NCBI GenBank assembly: GCA_965226805.1
Contig: CBDDDW010000029.1
Location: 372,001 to 436,000, forward strand
Length of the DNA: 64,000 nt
Source: CBDDDW01 sp965226805
Lineage (GTDB): Bacteria; Chloroflexota; Dehalococcoidia; Lucifugimonadales; JAGWBF01
Direction: 5' to 3'
Of this stretch, positions 18,401 through 27,429 are shown piece after piece. Numbering within the stretch: the first letter of the stretch is position 1; each line of letters starts with the position of its first letter. The notes beneath the pieces are model-generated. The model worked only from the letters and a program-made list of their open reading frames with translations. It had not been told where the DNA came from and made no database searches. A program made the translations under genes and the position numbers.

Positions 18401-19504
18401 CTAACCCTCAGGCTGTTGTGTATATTGCCCGGCGTCCTCATACTGCTCCCTTAGGCGCTTCAATCTGGAAGAGAGGACGGGCGTGCTGCGCATTAATCGA
18501 AGCACGGCCCTTCCTGGTAGTGAGAACGGGTGCTGGTGGATGATGCTGGTTGCGTCCAAATTCCCCACCATAACCTTAGCTACTATTCTCAAGTCGTAAG
18601 CATATCTTCCTAATTTGCCCTTCACCGCATCAAAGAACCCGAAGTCTTCTTCCCACACGTATCCAAGCCGTTCTGCGGTCTCTCGAAGCGGGGAGAGATC
18701 ACCATTTATCTTTGCTCGTGGCTTCTCTCTAGAGGCTCGCTGGGGAATCCTTCGGACTCTTTCGACCATGGCATTCCGACTGGCGCTGTCCACGTCTGGG
18801 AAGACCCAATTCACAAGTTCCCTCACGAAATGGTCAGGTTCGCCGCACAGGTCTTCATACTTCAAGATGTAGCTATTAAGGCGCCCATCAGTACGCACAT
18901 CCTCGATTCGTTTTAAATAGCTGTTAATCCGGTCCACTCGCTCCTGGTGGCTCATTGTTTCACCGAAGCGCTCCTTCATGCTCAGGTATAGGGATAGTGG
19001 ATGACGGACGCTTCCCAGGTATTTCATGTTTATCGCGGGGTAGTCCAACGATTCAACAAGTAGTTCAAAAGCGCGGTCTGACTCGGATTGAGACCACCTA
19101 TAAGTGGTGCCGTCTTCGTTATCCCACCTCAACGGCTGTGTAAATTGGAACATGGAGTTCAGCAGCAGATTGTCCTCTTTTATTTGTTGGGTGATAATCT
19201 GCCTGAAAACACTCTTTGCGTAATCCTCGGAGTACAGTTCGGATGAATCCGGGTAGTTTCCCCAGTTCGCGTAGACTTTCCTCAGCGCTTCCTCGTTACT
19301 CAACTCACCCGGAGGGCGGAATTTCTGCCGGGAGGAATAAACCTCCTGCGGACTTCTGATCGCCTGTATATAGCAGGGCCAGAGGATCAGGGAATCGTAA
19401 GGTACCTCTTTAACTCCAAGGCTCGTGAACATCTCTCTTATAAGAGTATTCCCGGCTCCTGGGGTCCCTATGAAAAAGACGACGTTCTTTTGGGGGTTAC
19501 TCAC
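18401..19504 (-). CDS. sulfotransferase-family protein
   Basis: A 367-aa protein with a PAPS-dependent sulfotransferase layout. The N-terminal 5'-phosphosulfate loop is FFIGTPGAGNTLIREMF (about residues 10-26) and the 3'-phosphate motif is VRHPLSLYLS, whose Arg and Ser spacing fits the family. The loop has GAGN where typical enzymes have K/R-SGT, so the usual Lys/Arg is missing. YILKYEDL is also typical. With the APS kinase at 1-424 it suggests that the glycan is sulfated (inference). The C-terminal ~70 residues (Arg-rich) are outside the core. Confidence 0.72.
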   Translation of the reverse strand: MSNPQKNVVFFIGTPGAGNTLIREMFTSLGVKEVPYDSLILWPCYIQAIRSPQEVYSSRQKFRPPGELSNEEALRKVYANWGNYPDSSELYSEDYAKSVFRQIITQQIKEDNLLLNSMFQFTQPLRWDNEDGTTYRWSQSESDRAFELLVESLDYPAINMKYLGSVRHPLSLYLSMKERFGETMSHQERVDRINSYLKRIEDVRTDGRLNSYILKYEDLCGEPDHFVRELVNWVFPDVDSASRNAMVERVRRIPQRASREKPRAKINGDLSPLRETAERLGYVWEEDFGFFDAVKGKLGRYAYDLRIVAKVMVGNLDATSIIHQHPFSLPGRAVLRLMRSTPVLSSRLKRLREQYEDAGQYTQQPEG

Positions 19505-19638
19505 CAGTGTCTTCCATCTTGAGCTAAATGTCTGGACCAGCCCTGTCCGGGGCTAGGTCACTCCTCGCCGATCCAGTACCGAGGGGCTCTGAAGCAAGGG
19601 AATGAAACCTTTCTCCACAGACAAAGGAGGCCTTAGTA

Positions 19639-20619
19639 TCAAACCGTTTGTTGCTGAGCCTTTATTGTCCATTCACAAATATCTGCATCTCCAGAAAAGG
19701 GAAGGTCGTTTGTATCCAGCCTGCTCAGTTCCATCGGCTTCGAGAGCTCGGATACCAAATCCGCCTGGGTGGTCAGACCCAGAGCGCATCCAGCATGGTT
19801 AAGCAGGTCGATTGTTACATCGTTGTAACTGCCATAGGGGTAATCCATGACCCAATTCGCAGGCTTGTGCCCGTAAATTTTCGTTAGAAAGTCAACAGTG
19901 CGGTGGATCTCCTTGTCCTGTTCACCGCGGGCTAATATCTCGAGCCACGTATGGCTGTATCCGTGTCCACCTATCTCCATGCCATGTCGTGCCATACAAC
20001 GTAACTGAGTCATATCCATGTATAGCTCCTTTGCCAGGGTCTCTTCACTGTCACTGACATGACGCACAAACAAGCTGTCAACCACATCGGCGCGGACCTC
20101 CTCGGGGAGGGCTCGTTGAATTCTCTTGATGAAGACTACTTGGGGTGGGTCACCGTCCCTACTGCAAGTAGCATGCGTTTCGTATAGGTTTTCGTCATCT
20201 GGAATGTCGTAGTTTGCTCTGTAAGGCCTAATGAGTTCAAAAGTATCCTCGACGAGCTTCCGGTAGTCTGCCGTAGAGGCCAGAACGAAGTGAATCTTGT
20301 GGGTGTTAGTGAGCCTATTTTCCTCGATGGCCCTTGCCGGCGGATAGAAGCTCCCGACTATTCCCCGTGCCTCCAGTCTTGGAAAGACGGTAACATAGTG
20401 GTCAATAAAGCCATCATCGAACGTCAATATGCAAGGGTTAAGGGGCAACTCGTCTTCTCCACGCATCGAGGAGATTATCCGTCCAACACTGCACACCGTG
20501 TAGTGTTTGAGGATATAGTCAAGCTGCCCCTCGAACTTCTCAGTGAGAAGGCCCTTGATCTCCGGGTAACGGGTTCTCGGCAGATCTCGGACATAGTGGT
20601 ACATGATGATGGTCAACAT
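19639..20619 (-). CDS. polysaccharide deacetylase (NodB homology domain)
   Basis: A 326-aa carbohydrate esterase family 4-type protein. It begins MLTIIMYHYVRD, and has the metal-binding ILTFDDGFIDHY (catalytic Asp and metal Asp) and GGHGYSHTWLE, the HxxxH metal motif. It has no obvious signal peptide, so it may act inside the cell on a lipid-linked or nucleotide-linked amino sugar rather than on peptidoglycan. It lies 60 bp downstream of the NeuB gene. The 134 bp between it and the sulfotransferase show no gene. Confidence 0.86.
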   Translation of the reverse strand: MLTIIMYHYVRDLPRTRYPEIKGLLTEKFEGQLDYILKHYTVCSVGRIISSMRGEDELPLNPCILTFDDGFIDHYVTVFPRLEARGIVGSFYPPARAIEENRLTNTHKIHFVLASTADYRKLVEDTFELIRPYRANYDIPDDENLYETHATCSRDGDPPQVVFIKRIQRALPEEVRADVVDSLFVRHVSDSEETLAKELYMDMTQLRCMARHGMEIGGHGYSHTWLEILARGEQDKEIHRTVDFLTKIYGHKPANWVMDYPYGSYNDVTIDLLNHAGCALGLTTQADLVSELSKPMELSRLDTNDLPFSGDADICEWTIKAQQQTV

Positions 20620-20678
20620 AAAAAGCGCTCCTCACCTCGAGCCCGGGATTTTCAGCTCGAGCGAGCCCAGGTATTTAG

Positions 20679-21689
20679 TCACTCTTCAGAAAGCTGGTCC
20701 CACCGGAGGGCCTCTTCCGGGGCGATGTCGGCCGTGGCGGCCATACCAACTATCTTATCCAGCTGGTGGGCAGGTATCTCACTCAGAGGCCTACGCACCG
20801 CCAGCATGCCGCGCTCGATACTCTGGCCTCGAGGGATGGCGGTTCTGGCATAGATCCCTCTGCGCATGAGCGGGAAGATCTGCTCCTCCTCCGGCAGGAT
20901 TGAGCGGGAGCTCGTACCCAGCGCCGCCTCCACCTCCCTGATGCCGTGCACCATGGCCTTGAACTCTTGAGGCTCGGCTGACATAAAGTTGTCGCCTTCG
21001 GGAAGGGCCCTGGAGAGGGTAAAGTGTTTTTCCACATAGCATGCTCCCAGCGCTACGGCGGCCAGGGCGGTCGCGCTGGGTAACGTATGGTCCGAATATC
21101 CTACCAGAAGTCCCAAGTGCTCCCTCAGTGCCGGGACTGCTCTGACATTCGCTATCTGTACGGGGGCGGGATATACAGACACGCAATGGGCTACGACGAC
21201 CTGGTCGTTACCCGTGTCCCTTATTGCCCTCACCGCCGCATCGATCAATTCCTGGTTGGCCACCCCCGTGGAGACGATCATAGGTTTTCCCTTACTCGCC
21301 ACGTGCCTCAGGAAGGAGTGGTGGGTCAATTCCCCGGATCCAATTTTGAAGAATGGGACTCCTAGCTCGTCAAGGAAATCGGCGCTGGGTTCGTCAAAGG
21401 GTGTAGAGAAGAAGATCACATCGTTGGCCCGGGCGGTTTCCACAAGTCGCGGGTAATCGGACAGCGTCATTTCCACCCGTGCATTTTCGGCGTAATCATC
21501 GCCCGAAGGATTGAAAAGCTCGTCTGGCCTGCTGGTCTGGAACTTGACCGCGTCGGCCCCCGCTAGAGCCGCTTGCTCTATGTGGGAGCAAGCCAGATCG
21601 ACGTTGCCCAGGGGGTTCTCCCCGATCTCCGCCACGATGAGGCAGGGCTCGCCATCGCCGACCATCCGTCCTCCTAACGAGATTCTCAT
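20679..21689 (-). CDS. nonulosonic acid synthase (NeuB family), copy 1
   Basis: Condenses PEP with a six-carbon amino sugar to make a nine-carbon acid (neuraminic or legionaminic type). The 336-aa protein begins MRISLGGRMVGDG. It keeps AEIG (but AEIGENPLG, with Pro for the usual His), VKFQTS, STPFDEPSADFL, KIGSGELT, VAHCVSVYP, and both metal-ligand histidines in YSDHT and EKHFTLSR. The C-terminal antifreeze-like (SAF) domain starts near RRGIYARTAIPRGQ. The ATG at 21689 overlaps the aminotransferase stop as ATGA. NeuC- and CMP-sugar synthetase-type genes at 26-28 kb probably work with it. Confidence 0.9.
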   Translation of the reverse strand: MRISLGGRMVGDGEPCLIVAEIGENPLGNVDLACSHIEQAALAGADAVKFQTSRPDELFNPSGDDYAENARVEMTLSDYPRLVETARANDVIFFSTPFDEPSADFLDELGVPFFKIGSGELTHHSFLRHVASKGKPMIVSTGVANQELIDAAVRAIRDTGNDQVVVAHCVSVYPAPVQIANVRAVPALREHLGLLVGYSDHTLPSATALAAVALGACYVEKHFTLSRALPEGDNFMSAEPQEFKAMVHGIREVEAALGTSSRSILPEEEQIFPLMRRGIYARTAIPRGQSIERGMLAVRRPLSEIPAHQLDKIVGMAATADIAPEEALRWDQLSEE

Positions 21690-22894
21690 TGGCCCTCCTT
21701 GTCCAGGGTTATCTCTGACCACCTGCTTTGGACCGGCCCGCTATGTTCGTGCAGACGTTCGATGGCATCGCAAACTCCGTTCACTTGCTCTTCGGTCATG
21801 TGTGAAAACATGGGTAAGGTCAGGCTCGCATCGGCGACGCGCTCCGTATGAGGAAGCTTCCCCTCGTACCGGGGCCTCAGGTGGGAATTTACCCGTTGGA
21901 GATGGAGTGGTGGATAATAGTAGCGTCGTGTGTCGATGCCTTCCGCACTAAGGGAGTAGTGGAGCTGGTCCCTTGTGAGTCCAAACAGGTCGGGGTCTAT
22001 GATTATGGAGAAGTAGACTCCGTTGGAGACTCCGCCAGGGGTCGTCTTCTGGAATCGGATCCCCGGGACCCGTTCCAGCCGCCGCCTGTACAGGCCGATT
22101 AAATGGCCGCGATGATCGATGTTCGTGTCAGCCATAGCCAGGGAGGCGAGGCCCAGGATGGCATGCAGCTCAGACATCCGGGCGTTGATCCCTTCGAAGG
22201 CGCAGTCGTAGCTCCCGTCGTCGCCGTAGTTGCGACCAATGCGGACTTTCTCTGCGAGGCCCTCGTCGTTGGTGGCAACGATTCCACCTTCTCCGGATGT
22301 GACTACTTTCGTGGGACTGCAGCTCAAGACCTCAGCACGGCCGGACCCGCCCACCGGCCGCTCAAGGTAGCGGCTACCCATGGCCTGGGCTGCATCAAAC
22401 AACAAGGGCAGTCCGTGGCGATTGGCTATGTCCTGGAGACGGTCCGCCCGGCAAGGGTTACCCCAGAGATGTACACCCATGATGGCACATGTGTCAGGGG
22501 TAATCGCGCCCTCCACCTGGTCGGGGTCTAAGAGGCAGGTCTCAGGATCTATGTCTACAAACACCGGACACAGACCGTTCCATGCCAGGACGTGCCCGGT
22601 CACCGAGAAGGTAAAGCTCGGCAGTATAACTTCACCCGCAAGGTCCAGGCACTTCAGAGTGAGGAGCAGGCCGGTGGTGGCGCTGGACACGGCGACCGCG
22701 TGCTGCACTCCCAGATAGGAGGCCATGCGGTCTTCGAATTCCCTCAGGTATTTACCGTTCGTAATCATTCCGGTAGCGAAAATATCCCGATAGCTATCCT
22801 CTACAGCCGCGAAGTGCGGCATAGTTGTCTTTGAGACGGGTATTCCCTCGGGGAATATCGGGCTTCCCCCCAGGACTGCCGGCATGCTTGTCAT
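21686..22894 (-). CDS. DegT/DnrJ/EryC1/StrS-family sugar aminotransferase
   Basis: PLP enzyme of about 402 aa that aminates a keto-sugar. The PLP-binding lysine lies in SPTKVVTSGEGGIVATND, and HLWGNPCRADRL and DAAQAMGSRY are typical family segments. A Shine-Dalgarno GGAG precedes the ATG at 22894, so the 16-residue in-frame extension upstream is not used. It is coupled to NeuB copy 1, consistent with a 4-amino-4,6-dideoxy sugar intermediate of the legionaminic type (inference). Confidence 0.9.
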   Translation of the reverse strand: MTSMPAVLGGSPIFPEGIPVSKTTMPHFAAVEDSYRDIFATGMITNGKYLREFEDRMASYLGVQHAVAVSSATTGLLLTLKCLDLAGEVILPSFTFSVTGHVLAWNGLCPVFVDIDPETCLLDPDQVEGAITPDTCAIMGVHLWGNPCRADRLQDIANRHGLPLLFDAAQAMGSRYLERPVGGSGRAEVLSCSPTKVVTSGEGGIVATNDEGLAEKVRIGRNYGDDGSYDCAFEGINARMSELHAILGLASLAMADTNIDHRGHLIGLYRRRLERVPGIRFQKTTPGGVSNGVYFSIIIDPDLFGLTRDQLHYSLSAEGIDTRRYYYPPLHLQRVNSHLRPRYEGKLPHTERVADASLTLPMFSHMTEEQVNGVCDAIERLHEHSGPVQSRWSEITLDKEGQ

Positions 22895-22956
22895 ATATGC
22901 TCCATCTCGTGGACCAATTGGTGACCCAGGCTGTCTCCTCAACGGACAGGGCTTGG

Positions 22957-24099
22957 TCAGGCGCGATAGGCCGGGAAATAATTTACCAGGAAAGGGTCTT
23001 TCGGAGCCGCTTCGCCGATTCTTGCGGCCTCCTCATCGGCATCGAACTCCTGCTTCATCGCACACAGTCGTTGGTATGCTTCCTGGTCGTGGACGTGCCG
23101 ATACATGTAGTAGGGTGCACGGTTGGGAGAAAACTGGCTCTTGAAGTGGAAGACGTTATCAACCTCGGCAGCGTGGCCGCCCCCAAAAATGTAATACTGA
23201 TATCCCTGACCCTGGGCCCACAATGCTGCTTTGTAATAGCATAGTACGTTCGCCTTCAGGTCCCAATGACTACTGTGGGACCCTCCGAGGTAAGGATAGA
23301 CGTATTGGCCGTAGTGGAGAAACATGTAAGATGCGATCACCTCGCCGTTCCATACGGCGAGAAAAATGGCAACATGGTCCCGCATATCGACGCACAACTT
23401 CTGAAAGAAATCCAGAGGCAAGAAGAACATGGGCAGGGCATTCAGCCTCTCCATACTTACCGTATAGATACGGTGGAATTCTTTCACATGGTCTGGCCGC
23501 AAGTCCGATAGAATGATCTCGACATTTTGCTCGGTGGCCCTTCGGATCATACGTCGAAGGTCTCTCCTCATCTGTTGCAGAATCCCCGATTCGCCTTGTC
23601 GCAGATCTATCCATACGACGTAGTTCTTTTGATGAAGCCCTGAATCCGGCCCAAAAAGCTGGTAGTTTTGCATCAGGGGTTGCAAGCCGAGGAATTCGGC
23701 TACGATACCATTTTCCACACAATACTTATGGAAGGCATCCCTGGAGGCGGTGAAAAGCTCCGGTTCGATGCTACTGTCAGGGCTGTAGACTACGGGGCCG
23801 CCATATCCATAAGGGGGACTTGCGACGTCATAGTAGGCAGGTTGCGAAATGGGTCCGTTCGAGCGGTAAAAAGGCAGGTCGGCAACGCTCCTTTTGGCGG
23901 CGACCATCAAGGCTCCATCTCGGTCATCACCATAACGGAACAAGAGGGCCGGTTCATGGGACATGTCTTCGTACAGTGCCGAGTATTCGGGGAGTAAAAA
24001 GACGTCTTTTTTCTCATTAGGCAGGGCATCGATGTATCGACCCCAGCGGTCCCGGTCCCGCCCGCGGGTTGAAAGCACCTCTAGCGACCAGCGGGCCAT
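22957..24099 (-). CDS. FemAB/GNAT-like acyltransferase
   Basis: A 380-aa protein resembling the double-GNAT FemAB-like group (Acetyltransf_6 style). The recognisable part is the second half: MRRDLRRMIRRATEQ, then GEVIASYMFLHYGQYVYPYLGGS and YYKAALWAQGQGYQYYIFGGGH, which match the acyl-donor fold of such proteins. Members move amino acids or acyl groups onto amines using aminoacyl-tRNA or acyl-CoA. Here it could acylate an amino group of the nonulosonic acid (inference). Its start overlaps the upstream PLP-enzyme gene by 19 bp. Confidence 0.75.
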   Translation of the reverse strand: MARWSLEVLSTRGRDRDRWGRYIDALPNEKKDVFLLPEYSALYEDMSHEPALLFRYGDDRDGALMVAAKRSVADLPFYRSNGPISQPAYYDVASPPYGYGGPVVYSPDSSIEPELFTASRDAFHKYCVENGIVAEFLGLQPLMQNYQLFGPDSGLHQKNYVVWIDLRQGESGILQQMRRDLRRMIRRATEQNVEIILSDLRPDHVKEFHRIYTVSMERLNALPMFFLPLDFFQKLCVDMRDHVAIFLAVWNGEVIASYMFLHYGQYVYPYLGGSHSSHWDLKANVLCYYKAALWAQGQGYQYYIFGGGHAAEVDNVFHFKSQFSPNRAPYYMYRHVHDQEAYQRLCAMKQEFDADEEAARIGEAAPKDPFLVNYFPAYRA

Positions 24100-25232
24100 T
24101 GTACTTCCCTTCCTTTCGCTGTCCCTGAACGCAAGCCGCAGAATCTGTTTATAAGATCAACGATACGTGCCATGTCTTCCTCGCTGTAGCGCTGGTCTAT
24201 GGGTATCGTAAGGATGTGATTGGAGATAGACCAGGCTTCGTGAAATTCCTCCCTGCTAATTATTTCGGGGAACTCCCAGTGTATGGGTGGATAAACCCGA
24301 TGGCTAATCAGATGGCGGCGCAAGCCATCCCTGTTCTCCGTGAGAATAGGAAAGCCAAGGGGGCATATCCCCTCTGGCAAGCTCCGGTACATGATACGAA
24401 TGTGGTTGGTGTCCTCCAGCCAGGCCAGAAGATATTGAAAATTGCGCCGTCTGGAGGTAACGACCTCCCTAAGGTCGATGGACTCAAAGATATGTTTGGA
24501 TATCGAGGCCATGCTCGCCGGTTTGGGGTACGAGTCGAGCAGGGCCGCGGACCAGAAGAAGAGCAACCGGAACATCCGCTTTGGAAAGAGCCACGGAAAC
24601 CGTAGCCACAAGGCCTTGAGCACTCCACCCAGACATCGGGAGGATAGGGCGCCGAGGTACCCTAAGGAAAGACGCATGCCGGGCGGCGTCAAGTCCAAAC
24701 TCAAGTGGTCGGCCCAGGAAGTCACCGCTCCGTTTGGGACCGGTAACATCTTTGTAAGACTCGCAAACCGAATATCGGCATGGGCAGGTAGTTGGTCAGG
24801 GGAGGATAAAAAGGCATGGGTAGAGTCCTCTACGACGATGGTTTGGGGGTTGGCGGATTTTATCACATCCTGAGGAAGCTCAAGAGGGAACCCAAAGTAA
24901 GGTATATACAGGAGGATGCGTATTTCCGACGAGAGCTTGCTCGCTAGATCCGCCGAATCTACTTGAAGGTCGCTGGTAATCCCATAAAAGTGTACTCTCA
25001 GCCCGTTGTCAAGAAATGGCTTGACGACAGCATCACAGAGGTACGCCGGAAGCAGGACTTGCGACCCCCTGGGCAGGCCGAGAGAGTAGATAATCCAGTA
25101 CAAAGCGTCCCGTCCGCTGGCGACGGACACAGTATTGCTACCCTCTAAAGGAAGTATCTCGGAACTACGGCGGCTTCCTATCAGGGATCTCAGCGGAAAA
25201 TGGAAGTCGCTTCCGATCTCTCTCACCGACAC
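24081..25232 (-). CDS. DegT-like PLP-dependent aminotransferase, divergent
   Basis: A 383-aa PLP-fold protein. Family signs are SVASGRDALYWIIYSL at the cofactor phosphate site, VLLPAYLCDAV, VVEDSTHAFL with the PLP-ring Asp, and FASLTKMLPVPNGAV with the probable Schiff-base lysine. The glycine-rich GEGG segment after the lysine is replaced, so it belongs to a divergent branch. The region LWLRFPWLFPKRMFRLLFFW is hydrophobic and unusual for this fold. It lies between the formyltransferase and the FemAB-like gene, so it may act on the same amino sugar. Confidence 0.75.
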   Translation of the reverse strand: MSVREIGSDFHFPLRSLIGSRRSSEILPLEGSNTVSVASGRDALYWIIYSLGLPRGSQVLLPAYLCDAVVKPFLDNGLRVHFYGITSDLQVDSADLASKLSSEIRILLYIPYFGFPLELPQDVIKSANPQTIVVEDSTHAFLSSPDQLPAHADIRFASLTKMLPVPNGAVTSWADHLSLDLTPPGMRLSLGYLGALSSRCLGGVLKALWLRFPWLFPKRMFRLLFFWSAALLDSYPKPASMASISKHIFESIDLREVVTSRRRNFQYLLAWLEDTNHIRIMYRSLPEGICPLGFPILTENRDGLRRHLISHRVYPPIHWEFPEIISREEFHEAWSISNHILTIPIDQRYSEEDMARIVDLINRFCGLRSGTAKGREVQWPAGR

Positions 25233-25259
25233 AGCTGGCGCCCTGCCTTTAAGCGATTC

Positions 25260-26186
25260 TCACGGCCCATGGTCATCTCCGAAGCAAGTCTCTCCTGGCA
25301 CAAGTCTGAGCTCAGAGACCAACTGGTCGAGAGGGAGTATCTTTCTTACTTCGTCGCGGAGTTCCTGAATGTCCACGGAGTGACCCCCGGTTCCCACACG
25401 GATGGCATCATCCATGACCATCGTGACACGTCCTGGATTTATCACGCCGTCGTCGACAACTCTGATTCTTGATACCAGGAGGGTCTTGTCCTGGAGGTTC
25501 GTTTTGGCCATGGGCCATGGGAACGTCAGTGCGCGGACGAGGTTGGCTATCCGCCAGGCGCTGTCATTCCAGTTGATTACACGTCGGATTTCCAGAGGAT
25601 CAAAAGACTTAGGCTGTTCGTATTCCGCTACGGTATTATGCGTCGCTAGTTCAGTCAACAGTTGTCCTAGCAGACTGGCGCCGTGGGAATAGAGTCTATC
25701 GGTCAAAGAAACGACTGTGTCGTCGGGAGAGACAACCTCGATCCTTTGCGCCACTATGGGCCCCGTATCTATCCTTGTGTCCATTCTATGAAGCGTCACA
25801 CCGACGTTCTTTTGGCCGTCCATGATGGCGTACAGATCGGGATGTAAGCCGCGGTATTCGGGCAGCGCCGAAGGGTGCAAGTTGAACGTCCCGAGACGAG
25901 GAGCCTCTATTTCCCTTTTCCTTAGTATCCGATTGCATCCTAAAGAGATTCCTACATCTGCCTGAGATGCCAGGCCTATCAGATCTTCAGTACCGATATC
26001 GTCGCTATCCAGCACGGTAACGCCAAATCTTTTGGCATGCTCTTTGGGGTCTGCCAAATAGGGTAGAGGGGTTAGATCGGGTCCGCCAACGATCACTGAG
26101 ACTACATCAGACCTGCTGAAAAGCTCTTCCAAACAAGCCCTATGAATAAGTCTTGCACAAAGGCATATGCTTTTTAATGGATACAC
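25260..26186 (-). CDS. formyltransferase-family protein (sugar N-formyltransferase-like)
   Basis: A 308-aa protein with the methionyl-tRNA formyltransferase catalytic core: FNLHPSALPEYRGLHPDL (His of the NHS-type triad) and DTRIDTGPIVAQ (catalytic Asp region). The usual Asn appears in the FNLHPS position. Relatives in glycan loci transfer a formyl group from N10-formyl-tetrahydrofolate to an amino sugar. The neighbouring NeuC-like epimerase (38 bp upstream) and aminotransferases make that the likely role. The C-terminal ~90 residues could be a small accessory domain. Confidence 0.8.
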   Translation of the reverse strand: MYPLKSICLCARLIHRACLEELFSRSDVVSVIVGGPDLTPLPYLADPKEHAKRFGVTVLDSDDIGTEDLIGLASQADVGISLGCNRILRKREIEAPRLGTFNLHPSALPEYRGLHPDLYAIMDGQKNVGVTLHRMDTRIDTGPIVAQRIEVVSPDDTVVSLTDRLYSHGASLLGQLLTELATHNTVAEYEQPKSFDPLEIRRVINWNDSAWRIANLVRALTFPWPMAKTNLQDKTLLVSRIRVVDDGVINPGRVTMVMDDAIRVGTGGHSVDIQELRDEVRKILPLDQLVSELRLVPGETCFGDDHGP

Positions 26187-26223
26187 TGTCGATACCCTAC
26201 CCTGTTACTCAACTAGAGCGGTG

Positions 26224-27426
26224 TTAGGCCGATTCCTGAGCGGCCGGGTGGAAGTCGCCATCATAAAATCGCTTCTGAACAAGAGAAGGACCGAGCTCTA
26301 CCGTGCTAAGGACGTCTGTAATTTTCTCTGACGAGTCGATGTCCTGGTAAGGTGACTGGCCGCATTTTGCCACGAACTCCGGGTCCTCCATGTGGTCAAA
26401 AACGAAACGAACGGCCCGCTCGATCTCCTCCCTGCTATAGTCCACATCTATAAGATTCCCGCCGCGGTCTCTTCCTTGCTGACGGGTACCCACATTGATC
26501 GCAGGCAAACTCAGGCTGGGCGCCTCCGTGAGGGCACTGCTGGAGTTCCCTATCATGACACTGGCAACGCTTAACAGGCCCGCGTATGCTCGTCGCGGGA
26601 GGCTTTTGAAAGTCCGCAGGTGAGGCAGGTGACGGTACCCATTGATGACCTTTATCATCCCCCGACCTCCGGCATCGGCGTTGGGGTAGATAACTACTGT
26701 CTGCTCCTGAAGACTCACTACGGCCTCCATGGTCTCACGCATGTGTAGGGGAGCTGCATCCACCTTCGTGGTGACTGGGTGCTGGAGCACCAGTAGGATA
26801 CGCCGGGATAGGTCCAGCCCGAGCGTCTGTGCCAACTCTTCTCTCGGCATGTCCAACTCAGCCTTAAGATTGGTGCCGGGTGTGCCCACCACGTGAATTC
26901 TCCAGGGGTCTTCCCCCATACTCAGAATCCTGTTGGCGCTACGCTCAGTTTCCGCGAAGTGGATGTGGGCAAACTTGGTGATGGCGTGGCGAATGCTCTC
27001 GTCAATCATGGTTCCGGTAACATCGCCGCCGGAGCTATGGGCTACGGGGATATTCATGTGAGCTGCCGCGATGGCGGCGGCGAGAGATTCTCCGCGGTCG
27101 CCGTCTAGAAACACGATGTCCGGCCGGCTGGTTTGAAATGATTCTACCATTCCAAGAATGGCGGTACCGATAGACCTGGCCATGGCTGCGGTGGTATCCT
27201 CGGGCTCCAGCATGTCCACTCTGTGACTAATCTCAAAGCCGTCCTTCTCCACGTCGCGGACCGTATTTCCGAACTCCTCCAACAAATGCATTCCGGTTAC
27301 CAGCAGGGTAAGGCGAAGTTTGGGGTGCTGGTCTATCGCTCGAAGGGTGGTTCGCATCAGGCCGTAGTCCGCCCTGGTCCCGGTGATGTACATAACGTGG
27401 CGTGCGCTATGTTGTGTGGCTGTCAT
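26224..27426 (-). CDS. UDP-N-acetylglucosamine 2-epimerase, hydrolysing (NeuC/LegG-like)
   Basis: A 400-aa GT-B-fold epimerase that releases UDP and inverts C2, giving the ManNAc-type substrate for NeuB. It has MYITGTRADYGLMRTTL at the N-terminus, FLDGDRGESLAAAIAA, HSSGGDVTGTMIDESIRHAITK, the HPVTT motif, and GNSSSALTEAPSLSLPAINVGTRQ near the C-terminus. All are typical of NeuC and LegG; sequence alone does not separate ManNAc from 6-deoxy-diNAc-mannose production. It follows the CMP-sugar synthetase with a 3-bp gap. Confidence 0.9.
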   Translation of the reverse strand: MTATQHSARHVMYITGTRADYGLMRTTLRAIDQHPKLRLTLLVTGMHLLEEFGNTVRDVEKDGFEISHRVDMLEPEDTTAAMARSIGTAILGMVESFQTSRPDIVFLDGDRGESLAAAIAAAHMNIPVAHSSGGDVTGTMIDESIRHAITKFAHIHFAETERSANRILSMGEDPWRIHVVGTPGTNLKAELDMPREELAQTLGLDLSRRILLVLQHPVTTKVDAAPLHMRETMEAVVSLQEQTVVIYPNADAGGRGMIKVINGYRHLPHLRTFKSLPRRAYAGLLSVASVMIGNSSSALTEAPSLSLPAINVGTRQQGRDRGGNLIDVDYSREEIERAVRFVFDHMEDPEFVAKCGQSPYQDIDSSEKITDVLSTVELGPSLVQKRFYDGDFHPAAQESA

Positions 27427-27429
27427 CGC

